DNA of 38,619 bases, taken from assembly GCA_964630925.1 (NCBI GenBank), contig CAZVZK010000093.1, positions 1-38,619 of the forward strand, in the 5' to 3' direction. Shown here one piece after another: positions 23,148 to 31,924 of this stretch; position 1 is the first letter of the stretch, and the number at the start of each line of letters is the position of its first letter. A program made the translations under genes and the position numbers. The notes under the pieces are model-generated. The model did no database searches. It was given only the letters and a program-made list of their open reading frames with translations, and was not told the DNA's origin. Origin of the DNA: RGDT01 sp964630925 (GTDB lineage: Bacteria; Planctomycetota; Planctomycetia; Gemmatales; Gemmataceae).

Positions 23148-25178
23148 ATGCCGCAAGCCACCCACACCGCCTCGCCGGCCGCCCCGGCGTCCGCCTCAGC
23201 CGCGCTCACGCCGCGCGAACGGATCGAGGCGTGCCTGGCCGGCGGCATGGACCTGCCCACCCCGCCGGCCATCGCGCTGGAGGTCATCAGCCGCGCCAGC
23301 GACCCCGACTGCGACCCCGCCGACATGGCCGAGCTGATCGCCCGCGACGCCGTCCTGTGCGCCTGGGTCCTCCGCGCCGTCAACTCGGCGGTCTACGGCC
23401 TCCGCAATCGCGTCACCACGGTCCCCGACGCCGTCCGCCGCCTCGGCGCCCGGCCCCTGCGCTCCCTGGCCCTGGCCTTCGCCCTCTCCAGCCTGCAATG
23501 CACGCCCCTGCCGCGCGAGGTCCTCCAGGCGCACTGGCGGGCCTCCCTCGCCGGCGGGCTGGCCGCCCGCCGGCTGGCGCAACGCTCCCGCCGCCCCGCC
23601 CCCGACACCGACATGGTCGCCGGACTGGTCCGCGACGTGGGCGTCCTGGTCCTGCACCAGCTCTTCCCCGCCGAGTATCAGGCCATCCTGGCCACCTCCC
23701 CGGAGATCCTGTCGGGGCACCAGTGCGAGCTGGAGGAGGGGCTGCTGACGGTCAACCACGCCGAGGTGGGGGCGATGCTCCTCAGGCGGTGGGGCCTGCC
23801 CGACGAGCTGACCGAGCCGGTCCGCTGCCACCACGACTGGACGCAGGCGTCCCAACTGCCCGGCGATTTGGCGTCGCGCGGGCACCTCCTGTTCCTCACC
23901 AGCCAGATCGCCCAGCTGTACCTGACCCCCAACAGGGCCGCCCTCTTCCGCCAGGTGCGCCGCCTCGCCGGCGAGATGTTCGGCGTGGGGGACGCCGACC
24001 TGGGCGAGCTGCTCGAATCGATCCAGGCCCAGATCACCGACTTCGCCACCGCCCTGAACGTGGACGTGGGCGACCCCGGCGAGATCGCCCGCGTCGTGGG
24101 CCGCGGCGTCGAGGAGCTGGCCCGCATGGCCGCAGCCTCCGAGGCCCCGCGGCAGGCCCCGCCGGCGCCCCCCGCCCTCGTCGAGCAGACACAGGCCGTC
24201 CGACCCTCTTCCGGCTCCGGCCGCGTCATCGCCCCGGCCTCCGGCGTAGACGGCCTGCTCGCCCGCCTGTTCCCGTCGGGCGGCGGCGGTGGCGGCCTGG
24301 GCGAGCTGGACGGGTACCTCGTCCACGACGTGGTCGGCCACGGGGCGATGGGCGCCGTCTTCCGCGCCACGGACGTCCGCCTGGACCGCCACGTGGCCCT
24401 CAAGGTGATGATGCCCCACTGCGCCGACGACCCCGACGGCCGCCGCCGCTTCATGCAGGAGGGCCGGGCCATCGCCGCCGTCACCCACGACAACGTCGTC
24501 CGGGTGTTCGCCGTCGGCGAGGCCAAGGGCATCCCCTACATCGCGATGGAGTACGTCGAGGGCGGCTCCCTGGCCGACTGGCTCCAGAAGGCCCCCCTCC
24601 CCCTGGCCGAGATCCTCCACATCGGCCTCGACACCGCCTCCGGCCTGGCCGCCGCCCACGCCCGAGGCCTGGTCCACCGCGACATCAAGCCCGCCAACCT
24701 CCTGTTCGACAGGGCGGCCGGACGGGTCAAGATCGCCGACTTCGGCCTCGTCCAGGTCGGCGGGGGGAACAAGCTCAGCCAGTTGGGCAGGCTCATCGGC
24801 ACGCCCAGCTACGTCTCGCCCGAGCAGGCCAACGGCGAGCCAGTGGACGCCCGGTCGGACATGTTCTCGCTGGGCACCGTCCTGTACCTCGCCTGCACGG
24901 GGCGCCTCCCCTTCGACTCGCCGACCATCCTCGGCGTCCTCCGCGAGATCGGCGAGAAGACGCCCCCGCCGATCCGCTCCCTCAAGCCCGACCTGCCCGC
25001 CTGGCTCGAGGAGATCATCGAGGGCCTCCACGGCAAGGACCCGGCCCGGAGGTTCCCCTCGGCGGCCGACCTGCGGCGGCTGATGCTGCTGAAGCGTGCC
25101 CAGCTCACGGTCGAGGTGACGCGGGAGCGGAAGTCGGGGCTGCTGCGGAACCTCAAGGGGCTCATGAAGCCCGCTTGA
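23148..25178 (+). CDS. HDOD domain fused to a Ser/Thr protein kinase
   Basis: The product is 676 aa from ATG 23148; an upstream ATG at 23091 with GGAGGG is an alternative but lies too close to the likely promoter. Residues about 28-235 are an HDOD domain (LPTPPAIALEVISRA, the RAVNSAVYGLRN helix, VRDVGVLVLHQLFP), a catalytically uncertain HD relative used in bacterial signalling. A Pro/Ala-rich linker (330-385) with a poly-Gly stretch leads to a kinase domain (388-648) with glycine loop GHGAMGAVF, Lys419 in VALKVM, HRDIKPAN (Asp512), DFG 531-533 and SPEQ. All catalytic residues are present. There is no membrane span, so this is a cytoplasmic kinase probably controlled by, or reporting on, the HDOD module. 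Confidence 0.92.
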   Translation: MPQATHTASPAAPASASAALTPRERIEACLAGGMDLPTPPAIALEVISRASDPDCDPADMAELIARDAVLCAWVLRAVNSAVYGLRNRVTTVPDAVRRLGARPLRSLALAFALSSLQCTPLPREVLQAHWRASLAGGLAARRLAQRSRRPAPDTDMVAGLVRDVGVLVLHQLFPAEYQAILATSPEILSGHQCELEEGLLTVNHAEVGAMLLRRWGLPDELTEPVRCHHDWTQASQLPGDLASRGHLLFLTSQIAQLYLTPNRAALFRQVRRLAGEMFGVGDADLGELLESIQAQITDFATALNVDVGDPGEIARVVGRGVEELARMAAASEAPRQAPPAPPALVEQTQAVRPSSGSGRVIAPASGVDGLLARLFPSGGGGGGLGELDGYLVHDVVGHGAMGAVFRATDVRLDRHVALKVMMPHCADDPDGRRRFMQEGRAIAAVTHDNVVRVFAVGEAKGIPYIAMEYVEGGSLADWLQKAPLPLAEILHIGLDTASGLAAAHARGLVHRDIKPANLLFDRAAGRVKIADFGLVQVGGGNKLSQLGRLIGTPSYVSPEQANGEPVDARSDMFSLGTVLYLACTGRLPFDSPTILGVLREIGEKTPPPIRSLKPDLPAWLEEIIEGLHGKDPARRFPSAADLRRLMLLKRAQLTVEVTRERKSGLLRNLKGLMKPA

Positions 25179-25191
25179 AGCCTCGTGGGCC

Positions 25192-26712
25192 TCACCTCTC
25201 CCGCAGCGCCTCGATGGGGTCGATGCGGGCCGCCCGCCGCGCCGGGTACGCCGCCGCCAGCACCGTCAGCAGCGTCACCCCCAGCGGCACCCCCGCCACC
25301 ATCCACCACGGGTACGCGAACACCGACGACTCCAGACGCATCGGCGACTGCGCCGCCACCAGCCACCGCGCGAACGCATCCCCCGGGTACGACGCCAGCC
25401 ATGCGCACAGCATCCCCAGCACGCCGCCCGCCAGGCCCTGCACCGCCCCCTCGCACAGGAACACCCCCATCACCTGCCCGTCCCGCGCCCCCAGCGCCTT
25501 CAGCACCCCGATCTCGTGCGTCCTCTGCAACACCGCCATCAGCATCGTGTTCACGATCCCCAGCGCCGCCACCAGGAGCGCGATGGCCGCCAGCAGCGTG
25601 CAGGCGATCACGATGAGCCGCACGTTGAACCGCACCTGATCCACCAGCTCCGCGAGAGAGAACGTCTCCAGACCCATCCCCTTGATGGCCTCCTGCACCC
25701 CACGCAGGTTGTCCTCCTCGTCCACCAGCACACTCACCTGCGGCAGGTCGCTGTTCGCCCGCCCTGGACGGGTCAGGTACAGCCGCCGCGCCGCCCCGGG
25801 CGGGATGTACACGTCCACCACGCGCACGCCCGAGTCCCACGGGCCCAGCTCGCCCTTGTCCGTGTCGCGGAACACCCCGCGGATCGGCAGCTCGATGGCG
25901 GCCGGCTTGGCCACGCCGGGCCGCGCCTCCTTCAGCAGCCACATCAGCACCTTGTGCTCGTCCTCCGGCAGGTCCAGGCCGGCCAGCACCTCCGGCAGCC
26001 TCCGCACCACCTTGTCCAGCACAGCCCTCTGCTTCGCGTCGAGGTCGGGCCGGGCCACGCCCAGCAGCATCAGCATGGCGTTGAGCCCCGGCGCCGCCGC
26101 AGCCACCTCCAGACGCACCGTCCGCCCCAGCACCCCGGCCACGCCCGCCTCGTCGCGCACGCCCCACGAGTACACCAGATGCTCGCTCACCACCACGCCC
26201 TCTTCGCCCAGCATCTCCCCCGCCAGCAGGCGCGGCGTCAGCCCCGCGTCGGTCCCGCTGCCGACGAGGAACACGCCCTCGGCGCTCTCCTTGCCCAGCA
26301 CCGCCCGCCCGTTCCACGTCAGCGCCGGCCGCACCTCGGCGACGTGCGGCAACCTCGCCATCGCCGCCTCTTGCTCCGGCATGATGCCGCGGCCCGTCAC
26401 CACGTCCGGCGCCTTCCATCGCAGCTTCATCGCCTCGCGCAGCCGCTCGCGCCGGGCATCGCTCATCTCGCCCGGCACCTCGATCTTCGGGCGGCGCGAC
26501 TCCGGCCCCTTGCCCGGCCACACGATGACGCGGCGCAGGCGGTCCTGTCGCCGCAACTGCGTCTCGATTGCCTCCTGCACCCCCTGGCCCACCGACAGGC
26601 TGGCCGCCAGCACGAAGCACCCCACGGCCACGCCGACGACGGTGAGGGCCGTGCGCAGGCGGCGCTGCCACAGCCCCGACAGGGCGAACGAGACGATGTC
26701 CGCCCACCTCAT
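25192..26712 (-). CDS. MacB/FtsX-type ABC transporter permease
   Basis: The product is 506 aa from ATG 26712 (MRWADIVSFALSGLWQRRL). Topology is MacB-like: one N-terminal span (about 20-40, ALTVVGVAVGCFVLAASLSV), a large extracytoplasmic domain (about 45-370), then three spans near 385-410 (LIVIACTLLAAIALLVAALG), 435-460 and 475-500. The closing YPARRAARIDPIEALRER is the conserved end of the FtsX/MacB family, and NTMLMAVLQRTHEIGVLKALGA is the coupling helix. It pairs with the ATPase gene upstream. Such pairs extrude lipoproteins, peptides or antibiotics, or transmit mechanical signals; no membrane-fusion protein is nearby. It ends 13 bp from the convergent HDOD-kinase stop. Confidence 0.92.
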   Translation of the reverse strand: MRWADIVSFALSGLWQRRLRTALTVVGVAVGCFVLAASLSVGQGVQEAIETQLRRQDRLRRVIVWPGKGPESRRPKIEVPGEMSDARRERLREAMKLRWKAPDVVTGRGIMPEQEAAMARLPHVAEVRPALTWNGRAVLGKESAEGVFLVGSGTDAGLTPRLLAGEMLGEEGVVVSEHLVYSWGVRDEAGVAGVLGRTVRLEVAAAAPGLNAMLMLLGVARPDLDAKQRAVLDKVVRRLPEVLAGLDLPEDEHKVLMWLLKEARPGVAKPAAIELPIRGVFRDTDKGELGPWDSGVRVVDVYIPPGAARRLYLTRPGRANSDLPQVSVLVDEEDNLRGVQEAIKGMGLETFSLAELVDQVRFNVRLIVIACTLLAAIALLVAALGIVNTMLMAVLQRTHEIGVLKALGARDGQVMGVFLCEGAVQGLAGGVLGMLCAWLASYPGDAFARWLVAAQSPMRLESSVFAYPWWMVAGVPLGVTLLTVLAAAYPARRAARIDPIEALRER

Positions 26713-26738
26713 GAGCGGGCCCGCCGGCTGCCGTCGTA

Positions 26739-26780
26739 GAGCACGCTTCCAGCGTGCTCGGGCAGGCGGGACGCCTGCCC
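26739..26780. repeat. Two adjacent REP-like hairpins in the ABC operon
   Basis: Two adjoining perfect 9-bp stems with 3-base loops: 26739-26759 (GAGCACGCT-TCC-AGCGTGCTC) and 26760-26780 (GGGCAGGCG-GGA-CGCCTGCCC). They sit in the 103-bp gap between the ATPase stop and permease start. Such hairpins may terminate partially or set the ATPase-to-permease ratio. Confidence 0.7.
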
Positions 26781-26815
26781 CACGGGAAGAACACACGCCA
26801 CACCCTTCGTCCTGT

Positions 26816-27478
<663 letters not shown>

Positions 27479-27523
27479 GGGTCTCGTTCAACGGCGACTG
27501 GCGGGGGACTGCTCTCGGGGGTC

Positions 27524-28039
27524 TCAATGCGAGATGGTGCAGACGACGGCGTGCCCGCCCATGGCCGCCTTCGCGTAGAACGCCCGCAGCGGCTTGAAAT
27601 GCTCCCACGTCCACTCGAACATGTCGTCGTCGATCTCGTGGAACTGCGTGTCCGGAAGGGCGAAGAACCGCTCCCGCAGCCACGCCTTCTTGATCGGCTT
27701 CAGCGCCGCGGACACTGCCTTGACGCCGTCGGGCATCACCAGCGACGCCGTCCGATACCCCTTCTGCAAGAGCGGCTCGCCCCCCAGCACGCACAGGTCG
27801 AGCGGCGGCTCCCCGGCCTCGAAATCCAGATCGCCCGAGTCGTCCCCCGTCAGGCAGCGGTGGATCGGCTCCCACGCCTTGTCCATGTCAACGTGCGGCT
27901 TCAGCTCCTCCAGACGCTCCAGCCACGGCTCAAGGAGCTTCATCACCGCGGCGTCCGGGGCCTTCTTCGCGCGAGCCGCCGCCCGCAGGCCCTCCGCCTC
28001 GGCCGGCGTCACGGTGAACCAGTCGGCCCAGCGGCTCAT
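27524..28039 (-). CDS. DUF1877 (YfbM-like) protein
   Basis: The product is 171 aa, beginning MSRWADWFTVTPAEAEGLR. It follows the DUF1877 pattern: an N-terminal helix pair, LEELKPHVDMDKAWEPIHRCLTG (the HVDMDKAWxPIH core), GGEPLLQKGYRTASLVMPDGVKA, and the C-terminal EYxxHFKPLRAFYAKAA-type block, here DDMFEWTWEHFKPLRAFY. The family is small, cytoplasmic and of unknown biochemical role. The start is 12 bp after the thioredoxin-TPR stop, so cotranscription is likely. No odd residues are noted. Confidence 0.88.
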   Translation of the reverse strand: MSRWADWFTVTPAEAEGLRAAARAKKAPDAAVMKLLEPWLERLEELKPHVDMDKAWEPIHRCLTGDDSGDLDFEAGEPPLDLCVLGGEPLLQKGYRTASLVMPDGVKAVSAALKPIKKAWLRERFFALPDTQFHEIDDDMFEWTWEHFKPLRAFYAKAAMGGHAVVCTISH

Positions 28040-28051
28040 CGCGCCTCCCCG

Positions 28052-28864
28052 TCAATACAGCAGGCCCGCCAACTTGCCCCGGTACTCGTTCGCCAGCGCG
28101 TGCCCCGAGCCCAGGACGTAGAACACCCGCACCATCGCCTCGCGCACCTTCGTCCCCGCCAGGTTGAAGTCCTTCTCCCCCGCCGCGTACAGCGCCGCCA
28201 GGGCCTCCTCGTGCTTGCCCTCGTCGGCCAGTTTGATCCCCTTCGTGATCAGCCCCTCGGCCTCCGAAGGCCCGGCGGGCTTCGCCGATTGCTCGCGCAG
28301 CCACAGCCTCGCCAAGACGCGGTCCGACCCCTCGCTGGACCCCACCGGCTCCAGCAGGGCCGGGATCTCCTCGATCTTGCCCTGGTCGAACAGCAGCCCC
28401 GCCAGCTCGACGCGGGCGTCCGTCTGATCGCCCTCCCCGGCGACCCGCTCCCGAAGCGCCTTCTCGCGGTCGGCTTCGCTGACCGGCTCCGCCTCCGCCG
28501 TCCCGTCCGGGGGCGGGGCGCTCATCGGCGCGAATTCGTCGAGGAACAGGCGGAGCTGCGCCTCCGGCAGCAGGCCCTCGAACTCGGTGACGAGCTGCCG
28601 CTTGTGGATCACCTTGATCGCCGGGATGCCGGAGATGGCGAAGTACCGCGCCAGGTTCTGGCAGTCGTCGGTGTTCACCTTCGCCAGGGCGCACCGTCCG
28701 CCGCGCTCGTGGACGAGGCGCTCCAGCACCGGGCCGAGCTTGCGGCACGGCCCGCACCACTCGGCCCAGAAATCGACGACGACGGGCCTCGTCTCCGATT
28801 CGACGAGCACGTCCTGCTCGAACGTCTCCTCCGTGACGTCCTTCACCCACGGCGACGCGCTCAT
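28052..28864 (-). CDS. Thioredoxin-TPR protein (CnoX-like)
   Basis: The product is 270 aa. The ATG overlaps the TGA of the DUF1501 gene (ATGA, 28861-28864), so the genes are translationally coupled. Residues 1-110 are a thioredoxin fold with active-site WCGPC (Cys37, Cys40), the cis-proline region ISGIPAIKV and a strand QLVTEFEGLLP. From about 130 the chain is helical with TPR-like repeats (ALRERVAGEGDQTDARVELA, then LADEGKHEEALAALYAA). This architecture matches CnoX/YbbN chaperedoxins, which hold substrates and pass them to folding chaperones. No signal peptide is seen, so it is cytoplasmic. Whether it is a reductase or a holdase here is not settled by sequence. Confidence 0.88.
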   Translation of the reverse strand: MSASPWVKDVTEETFEQDVLVESETRPVVVDFWAEWCGPCRKLGPVLERLVHERGGRCALAKVNTDDCQNLARYFAISGIPAIKVIHKRQLVTEFEGLLPEAQLRLFLDEFAPMSAPPPDGTAEAEPVSEADREKALRERVAGEGDQTDARVELAGLLFDQGKIEEIPALLEPVGSSEGSDRVLARLWLREQSAKPAGPSEAEGLITKGIKLADEGKHEEALAALYAAGEKDFNLAGTKVREAMVRVFYVLGSGHALANEYRGKLAGLLY

Positions 28865-29901
28865 CGGAACAGCTCCTCGATCACCCGGCCCTGTGCCGGC
28901 AGCCCGACGGCGTGCCGGACCGTCGCCGCGATGTCCGCCGCCGCCACGGGCCGGTCCTTCGGCTCGGCGCCGAGCCGGTCCGAGGCGCCGACCGCCTGCC
29001 CGCCCCTCACGCCGCCGCCGGCGAACAGCACGCTCCACACGCCCGGCCAGTGGTCGCGCCCGCCGCGTCCGTTCACCCTTGGTGTCCTGCCGAACTCGCC
29101 CGCCGCCACCACGAGGGTGGAGTCGAGCATCCCCTTCTCGTGCAGCGCGTCGAGCAGGCCGCAGTATGCCCGGTCGAACATCGGGCACAGGGTGGAGGCG
29201 TAATCATCGAGGGTCGTCGCCAGCGAGCCGCCGTCCGCGTGGCAGTCCCACGTCACCTCGTTGAACACGCTGTCGAACATGTTGACCGCCACGAAGCGCG
29301 TCCCGCCCTCCACCAGCCGTACCGCCTCGCGGCACGACGCCGCAAACCCCTTCTGGCGCGGCGAGATGAACGCCGGGGCGTGCTCGGCGCCGAGGTCGGC
29401 GGCGGTTTGCCCGTGGCTGATGCCGACGCCGGTGTTCTCGACCGGCCCCGGCACGACGGCGAACGCCGGGGCCGAGCCGCGCCGCCCCTTCGCCGCCGAC
29501 AGCTCGGCGCCGACATACGGCCTCTCGACGCCCGCGGCGAAGAGGTGACCCGTCTGCACGAGCTGGTGCCCCGTCTCGTGGATCGGTGCCGCGTCGTGGT
29601 ACACCGAGCGGACGACGGCGAACCGGCCGGCCCGCTGCGCCATGAGCGGGAAATGCTCGCCCAGGTGGACCCCGGTGACGTTGGTGCGGATGGGCGAGAA
29701 CGGCCCGCGGTGGTCGGACGGCGCCGAGGGCTTGGGGTCCCAGGTGTCGATCTGGCTTGGCCCGCCGACGAGGAGGAGGAAGATGCAGTTGGCGTCGCGG
29801 CGTGTGGCGGCGTTGAGGCCGCCGGCGGCGAGGGCGGCGGCCCCGGCCGCGGCGAGGAAGTCGCGGCGCGAGTGGCCGCCGTCGGCGTGCGGATGGCGCA
29901 T
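28861..29901 (-). CDS. DUF1501 protein with Tat signal
   Basis: The product is 346 aa from ATG 29901; an upstream in-frame start at 29940 would add 13 residues. It has a twin-arginine signal (HSRRDFLAAAGAAALAAGG). DUF1501 features are FLLLVGGPSQIDTWDPKP, FSPIRTNVTGVHLGEHFPLM, the HDAAPIHETGHQ histidine cluster, and AAGEFGRTPRVNGRGGRDHWPG with the conserved GEFGRTP and RDHW. The family belongs to the alkaline phosphatase/sulfatase-like fold and is abundant in planctomycetes, normally next to DUF1549/DUF1553 genes; here that partner is missing. The substrate is unknown. It heads the operon leading to the thioredoxin and ABC genes. Confidence 0.92.
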   Translation of the reverse strand: MRHPHADGGHSRRDFLAAAGAAALAAGGLNAATRRDANCIFLLLVGGPSQIDTWDPKPSAPSDHRGPFSPIRTNVTGVHLGEHFPLMAQRAGRFAVVRSVYHDAAPIHETGHQLVQTGHLFAAGVERPYVGAELSAAKGRRGSAPAFAVVPGPVENTGVGISHGQTAADLGAEHAPAFISPRQKGFAASCREAVRLVEGGTRFVAVNMFDSVFNEVTWDCHADGGSLATTLDDYASTLCPMFDRAYCGLLDALHEKGMLDSTLVVAAGEFGRTPRVNGRGGRDHWPGVWSVLFAGGGVRGGQAVGASDRLGAEPKDRPVAAADIAATVRHAVGLPAQGRVIEELFR

Positions 29902-30104
29902 GACATGGCCCCCAGGAGATGCAGCGTGTCCGCCGGTCATCCTACGCCGGTGCGTCGGAAAGGCGAGCGGCGCGTCTCCTTCGTGGCGTCACTCGGCCCC
30001 CTCACGGTGGACCGCTCGCCTGGAATCTGGAACCACTACCGACCTATCCACCCCCGCCCCGCCGCGGTACCATCCCCACCCGTCCCACCCGCCGGAGTGA
30101 TCTT

Positions 30105-30455
30105 ATGTCCGACAGCCCCCTCGCCATGCGCCGCGCCGTCGTCGCACGCCGGCTCGAGATGTTCTCCCAGCCCCTCGACGCCGCCGACATGGCCGACGCC
30201 GTCGGCGAGGCGTTCTCGACCCTGGCCCGCGAGGTGCGCGGCCTCCGCGGCGAGAACGCCCGACTCCGCGCCGCCCTCGCCGAGTGCGTCGAGGCGTGCG
30301 GCGACTACCTCGCCCCCATGCTGCCGCACGAGATCCCCGACGCCGACGACCCCGCCCACACCCGCGCCCGCGTCGCCCTCAGGGACGCCCGCCGCCTCCT
30401 CAGTATGGAGCCCACGCCAGCCACGCCATCCCTACCGCCAGCGTCGCCAGGGTGA
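30105..30455 (+). CDS. Small helical hypothetical protein
   Basis: The product is 116 aa from ATG 30105, with GGAG at 7 nt. It is charged and helix-prone: VARRLEMFSQPLDAADMADA, then ALAECVEACGDYLAP; the LREN-like segment EVRGLRGENARLRAALAE is a likely coiled coil. The C-terminal PATPSLPPASPG is low complexity and overlaps the convergent permease gene by 56 bp, so the true end may be shorter than annotated only if sequence is wrong; the stop is at 30453-30455. No homologue is recognised. Confidence 0.62.
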   Translation: MSDSPLAMRRAVVARRLEMFSQPLDAADMADAVGEAFSTLAREVRGLRGENARLRAALAECVEACGDYLAPMLPHEIPDADDPAHTRARVALRDARRLLSMEPTPATPSLPPASPG

Positions 30456-31653
30456 TCGGCACCCCGGCCCGGGAGTACTCCACGAACGAGATCTCCACGC
30501 CCTCGCGCCGCGCCGCCTCCACCACGATGAGGTTCGCGATCGACCCCAGGACCGTCAGGTTGCCCGCGAGCGTGCTGGACATGGCCAGCGCCAGCCACGC
30601 CGTCTCGCGTGCCGCCGGCTCCATGCCGGCGATCACCGGCGGGAACAGCAGCACCGCCGGCACGTTGCTCACCACGTTCGACAGCACCGCCGAGACGAGG
30701 CTCAGCGCGATCACCGGGCTGTCGATCAGCCACCGCCACGAGGCGACATCCAGGTGGCGCACGACATGGGCGTCGAACGCCCGGACAACGATAAACAACC
30801 CGGCGAACAGCACCAGCAGCGGCCAATCCACCTCGGCGAACAGTTTCTCCGGCGTCAGACGGCTCAACATCAGGAAGGCCGCCGCACCGAGTGCCACCAG
30901 CGGCAGGGCTGCCGGTGGCAACGCGAAGAACAACACCACGCAGGCCAGGGCCGTCGCCGCCGACTTGAATTGCAGCCACGAATGGGCCGCGCTCGCCGGC
31001 ACGTCGGGCGGCGGCGCGTGCCGCAGCACCGGCGGACGCGAGAGCCGCGTGCGGTAGATGCACGCGAGGATCAGGTACGCGATGACGAGGCCGAGGATCG
31101 CGACGGGGGCGAGGCGGGCGGCGAAGCGGGCGTAGGCGATGTGCGAGGCCGCGCCGATGGTGATGTTCTGCGGATTGCCGGTAATCGTCGCCGACGAGCC
31201 AATGCTCGAGGCCGTCGCCACCCCCAGGAGGTGCGGCAGCGGGTCGTGCCCTAGCCGCCGGCACAGGCCCAGGACGAGGGGCGGCAGGGCGAGGCAGACG
31301 ATGTCGTTGACGAGGAACGCCGACAGCACCCCGGAGGCGGCGAGCACCACGCCGAGGAGCGCGTGCGGCGACGACAGCCGCCCGGCGGCCGCGGCGAGGA
31401 GGCGGGCGAACGCCCCGCTGAGCCGCAGCACCCCCACCACCACCATGAGGCCGAAGAGGAGGACGATGGCGTCGTACTTGATGGACGCGGGGGAGAACGC
31501 CTCCTCGAAGGGGAGCTGTCCGGTCAGGAGCATGAGCGTGGCCCCGAGCATGGCGATGCCCGGACGCCCGATGCGCAGGCCCGGAATCCGCCCCACGGCG
31601 AGGGCGGCGTAGGTGAGCGTGAAGACGGCGAGCGTGACCCAGAAGGACGGCAT
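30400..31653 (-). CDS. ArsB/NhaD/SLC13-type ion permease
   Basis: The product is 417 aa from ATG 31653 with GAGG at 6 nt. It is highly hydrophobic, about 11 spans, e.g. WVTLAVFTLTYAALAV, IVLLFGLMVVVGVL, LLVLFAGLFIVVRAF. Signature stretches of the ion-transporter superfamily are SAFLVNDIVCLALPPLV, the hairpin SSIGSSATITGNPQN, and the second-half repeat LSNVVSNVPAVLLF with STLAGNLTVLGSIANLIV. The two N-x-x-x/T-G-N-type hairpins support an Na/H-antiporter, arsenite or divalent-anion carrier; the substrate cannot be chosen. It is not adjacent to the NhaR-like regulator (20 kb away). Confidence 0.9.
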   Translation of the reverse strand: MPSFWVTLAVFTLTYAALAVGRIPGLRIGRPGIAMLGATLMLLTGQLPFEEAFSPASIKYDAIVLLFGLMVVVGVLRLSGAFARLLAAAAGRLSSPHALLGVVLAASGVLSAFLVNDIVCLALPPLVLGLCRRLGHDPLPHLLGVATASSIGSSATITGNPQNITIGAASHIAYARFAARLAPVAILGLVIAYLILACIYRTRLSRPPVLRHAPPPDVPASAAHSWLQFKSAATALACVVLFFALPPAALPLVALGAAAFLMLSRLTPEKLFAEVDWPLLVLFAGLFIVVRAFDAHVVRHLDVASWRWLIDSPVIALSLVSAVLSNVVSNVPAVLLFPPVIAGMEPAARETAWLALAMSSTLAGNLTVLGSIANLIVVEAARREGVEISFVEYSRAGVPITLATLAVGMAWLAWAPY

Positions 31654-31717
31654 GTTGGCCTCGCAGGGGCGTCGGCGGGCAGGATACCGCCTCCCGGATT
31701 TTTTTTCCGCGCGGGCC

Positions 31718-31745
31718 TTGTCAGGCGGATTGCTCGCCGTAATAA
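31718..31745 (+). promoter_or_regulatory. Sigma70-like promoter upstream of the FGE operon
   Basis: TTGTCA (5/6) at 31718-31723 is followed after 16 bp by TAATAA (31740-31745), or after 17 by AATAAT. A short inverted repeat TCACC-GCGA-GGTGA follows just downstream, around 31754-31767. Confidence 0.4.
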
Positions 31746-31859
31746 TCAAAGTGTCACCGCGAGGTGATGGGGCCAGTGGCGGTGATTGGGCGACGCCGCC
31801 GCTGGTCTTCCTTTTTTCTCTGCCTCGTGATCCTCGCTCCACACCACGAACACCCTTCC

Positions 31860-31880
31860 AACCCATCCCTCGGATGGGTT
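31860..31880 (+). terminator. Leader hairpin with T-rich tail before the FGE genes
   Basis: AACCCATCC, loop CTC, GGATGGGTT, then TTGTG: a compact intrinsic-terminator-like stem 44 bp before the FGE start. A second possible -10 (TACAAT, 31899-31904) lies between it and the gene. It may attenuate transcription from the promoter at 31718. Confidence 0.4.
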
Positions 31881-31924
31881 TTGTGCGTTTCCGGGCCATA
31901 CAATGGCACCCGGAGGGACGCACG

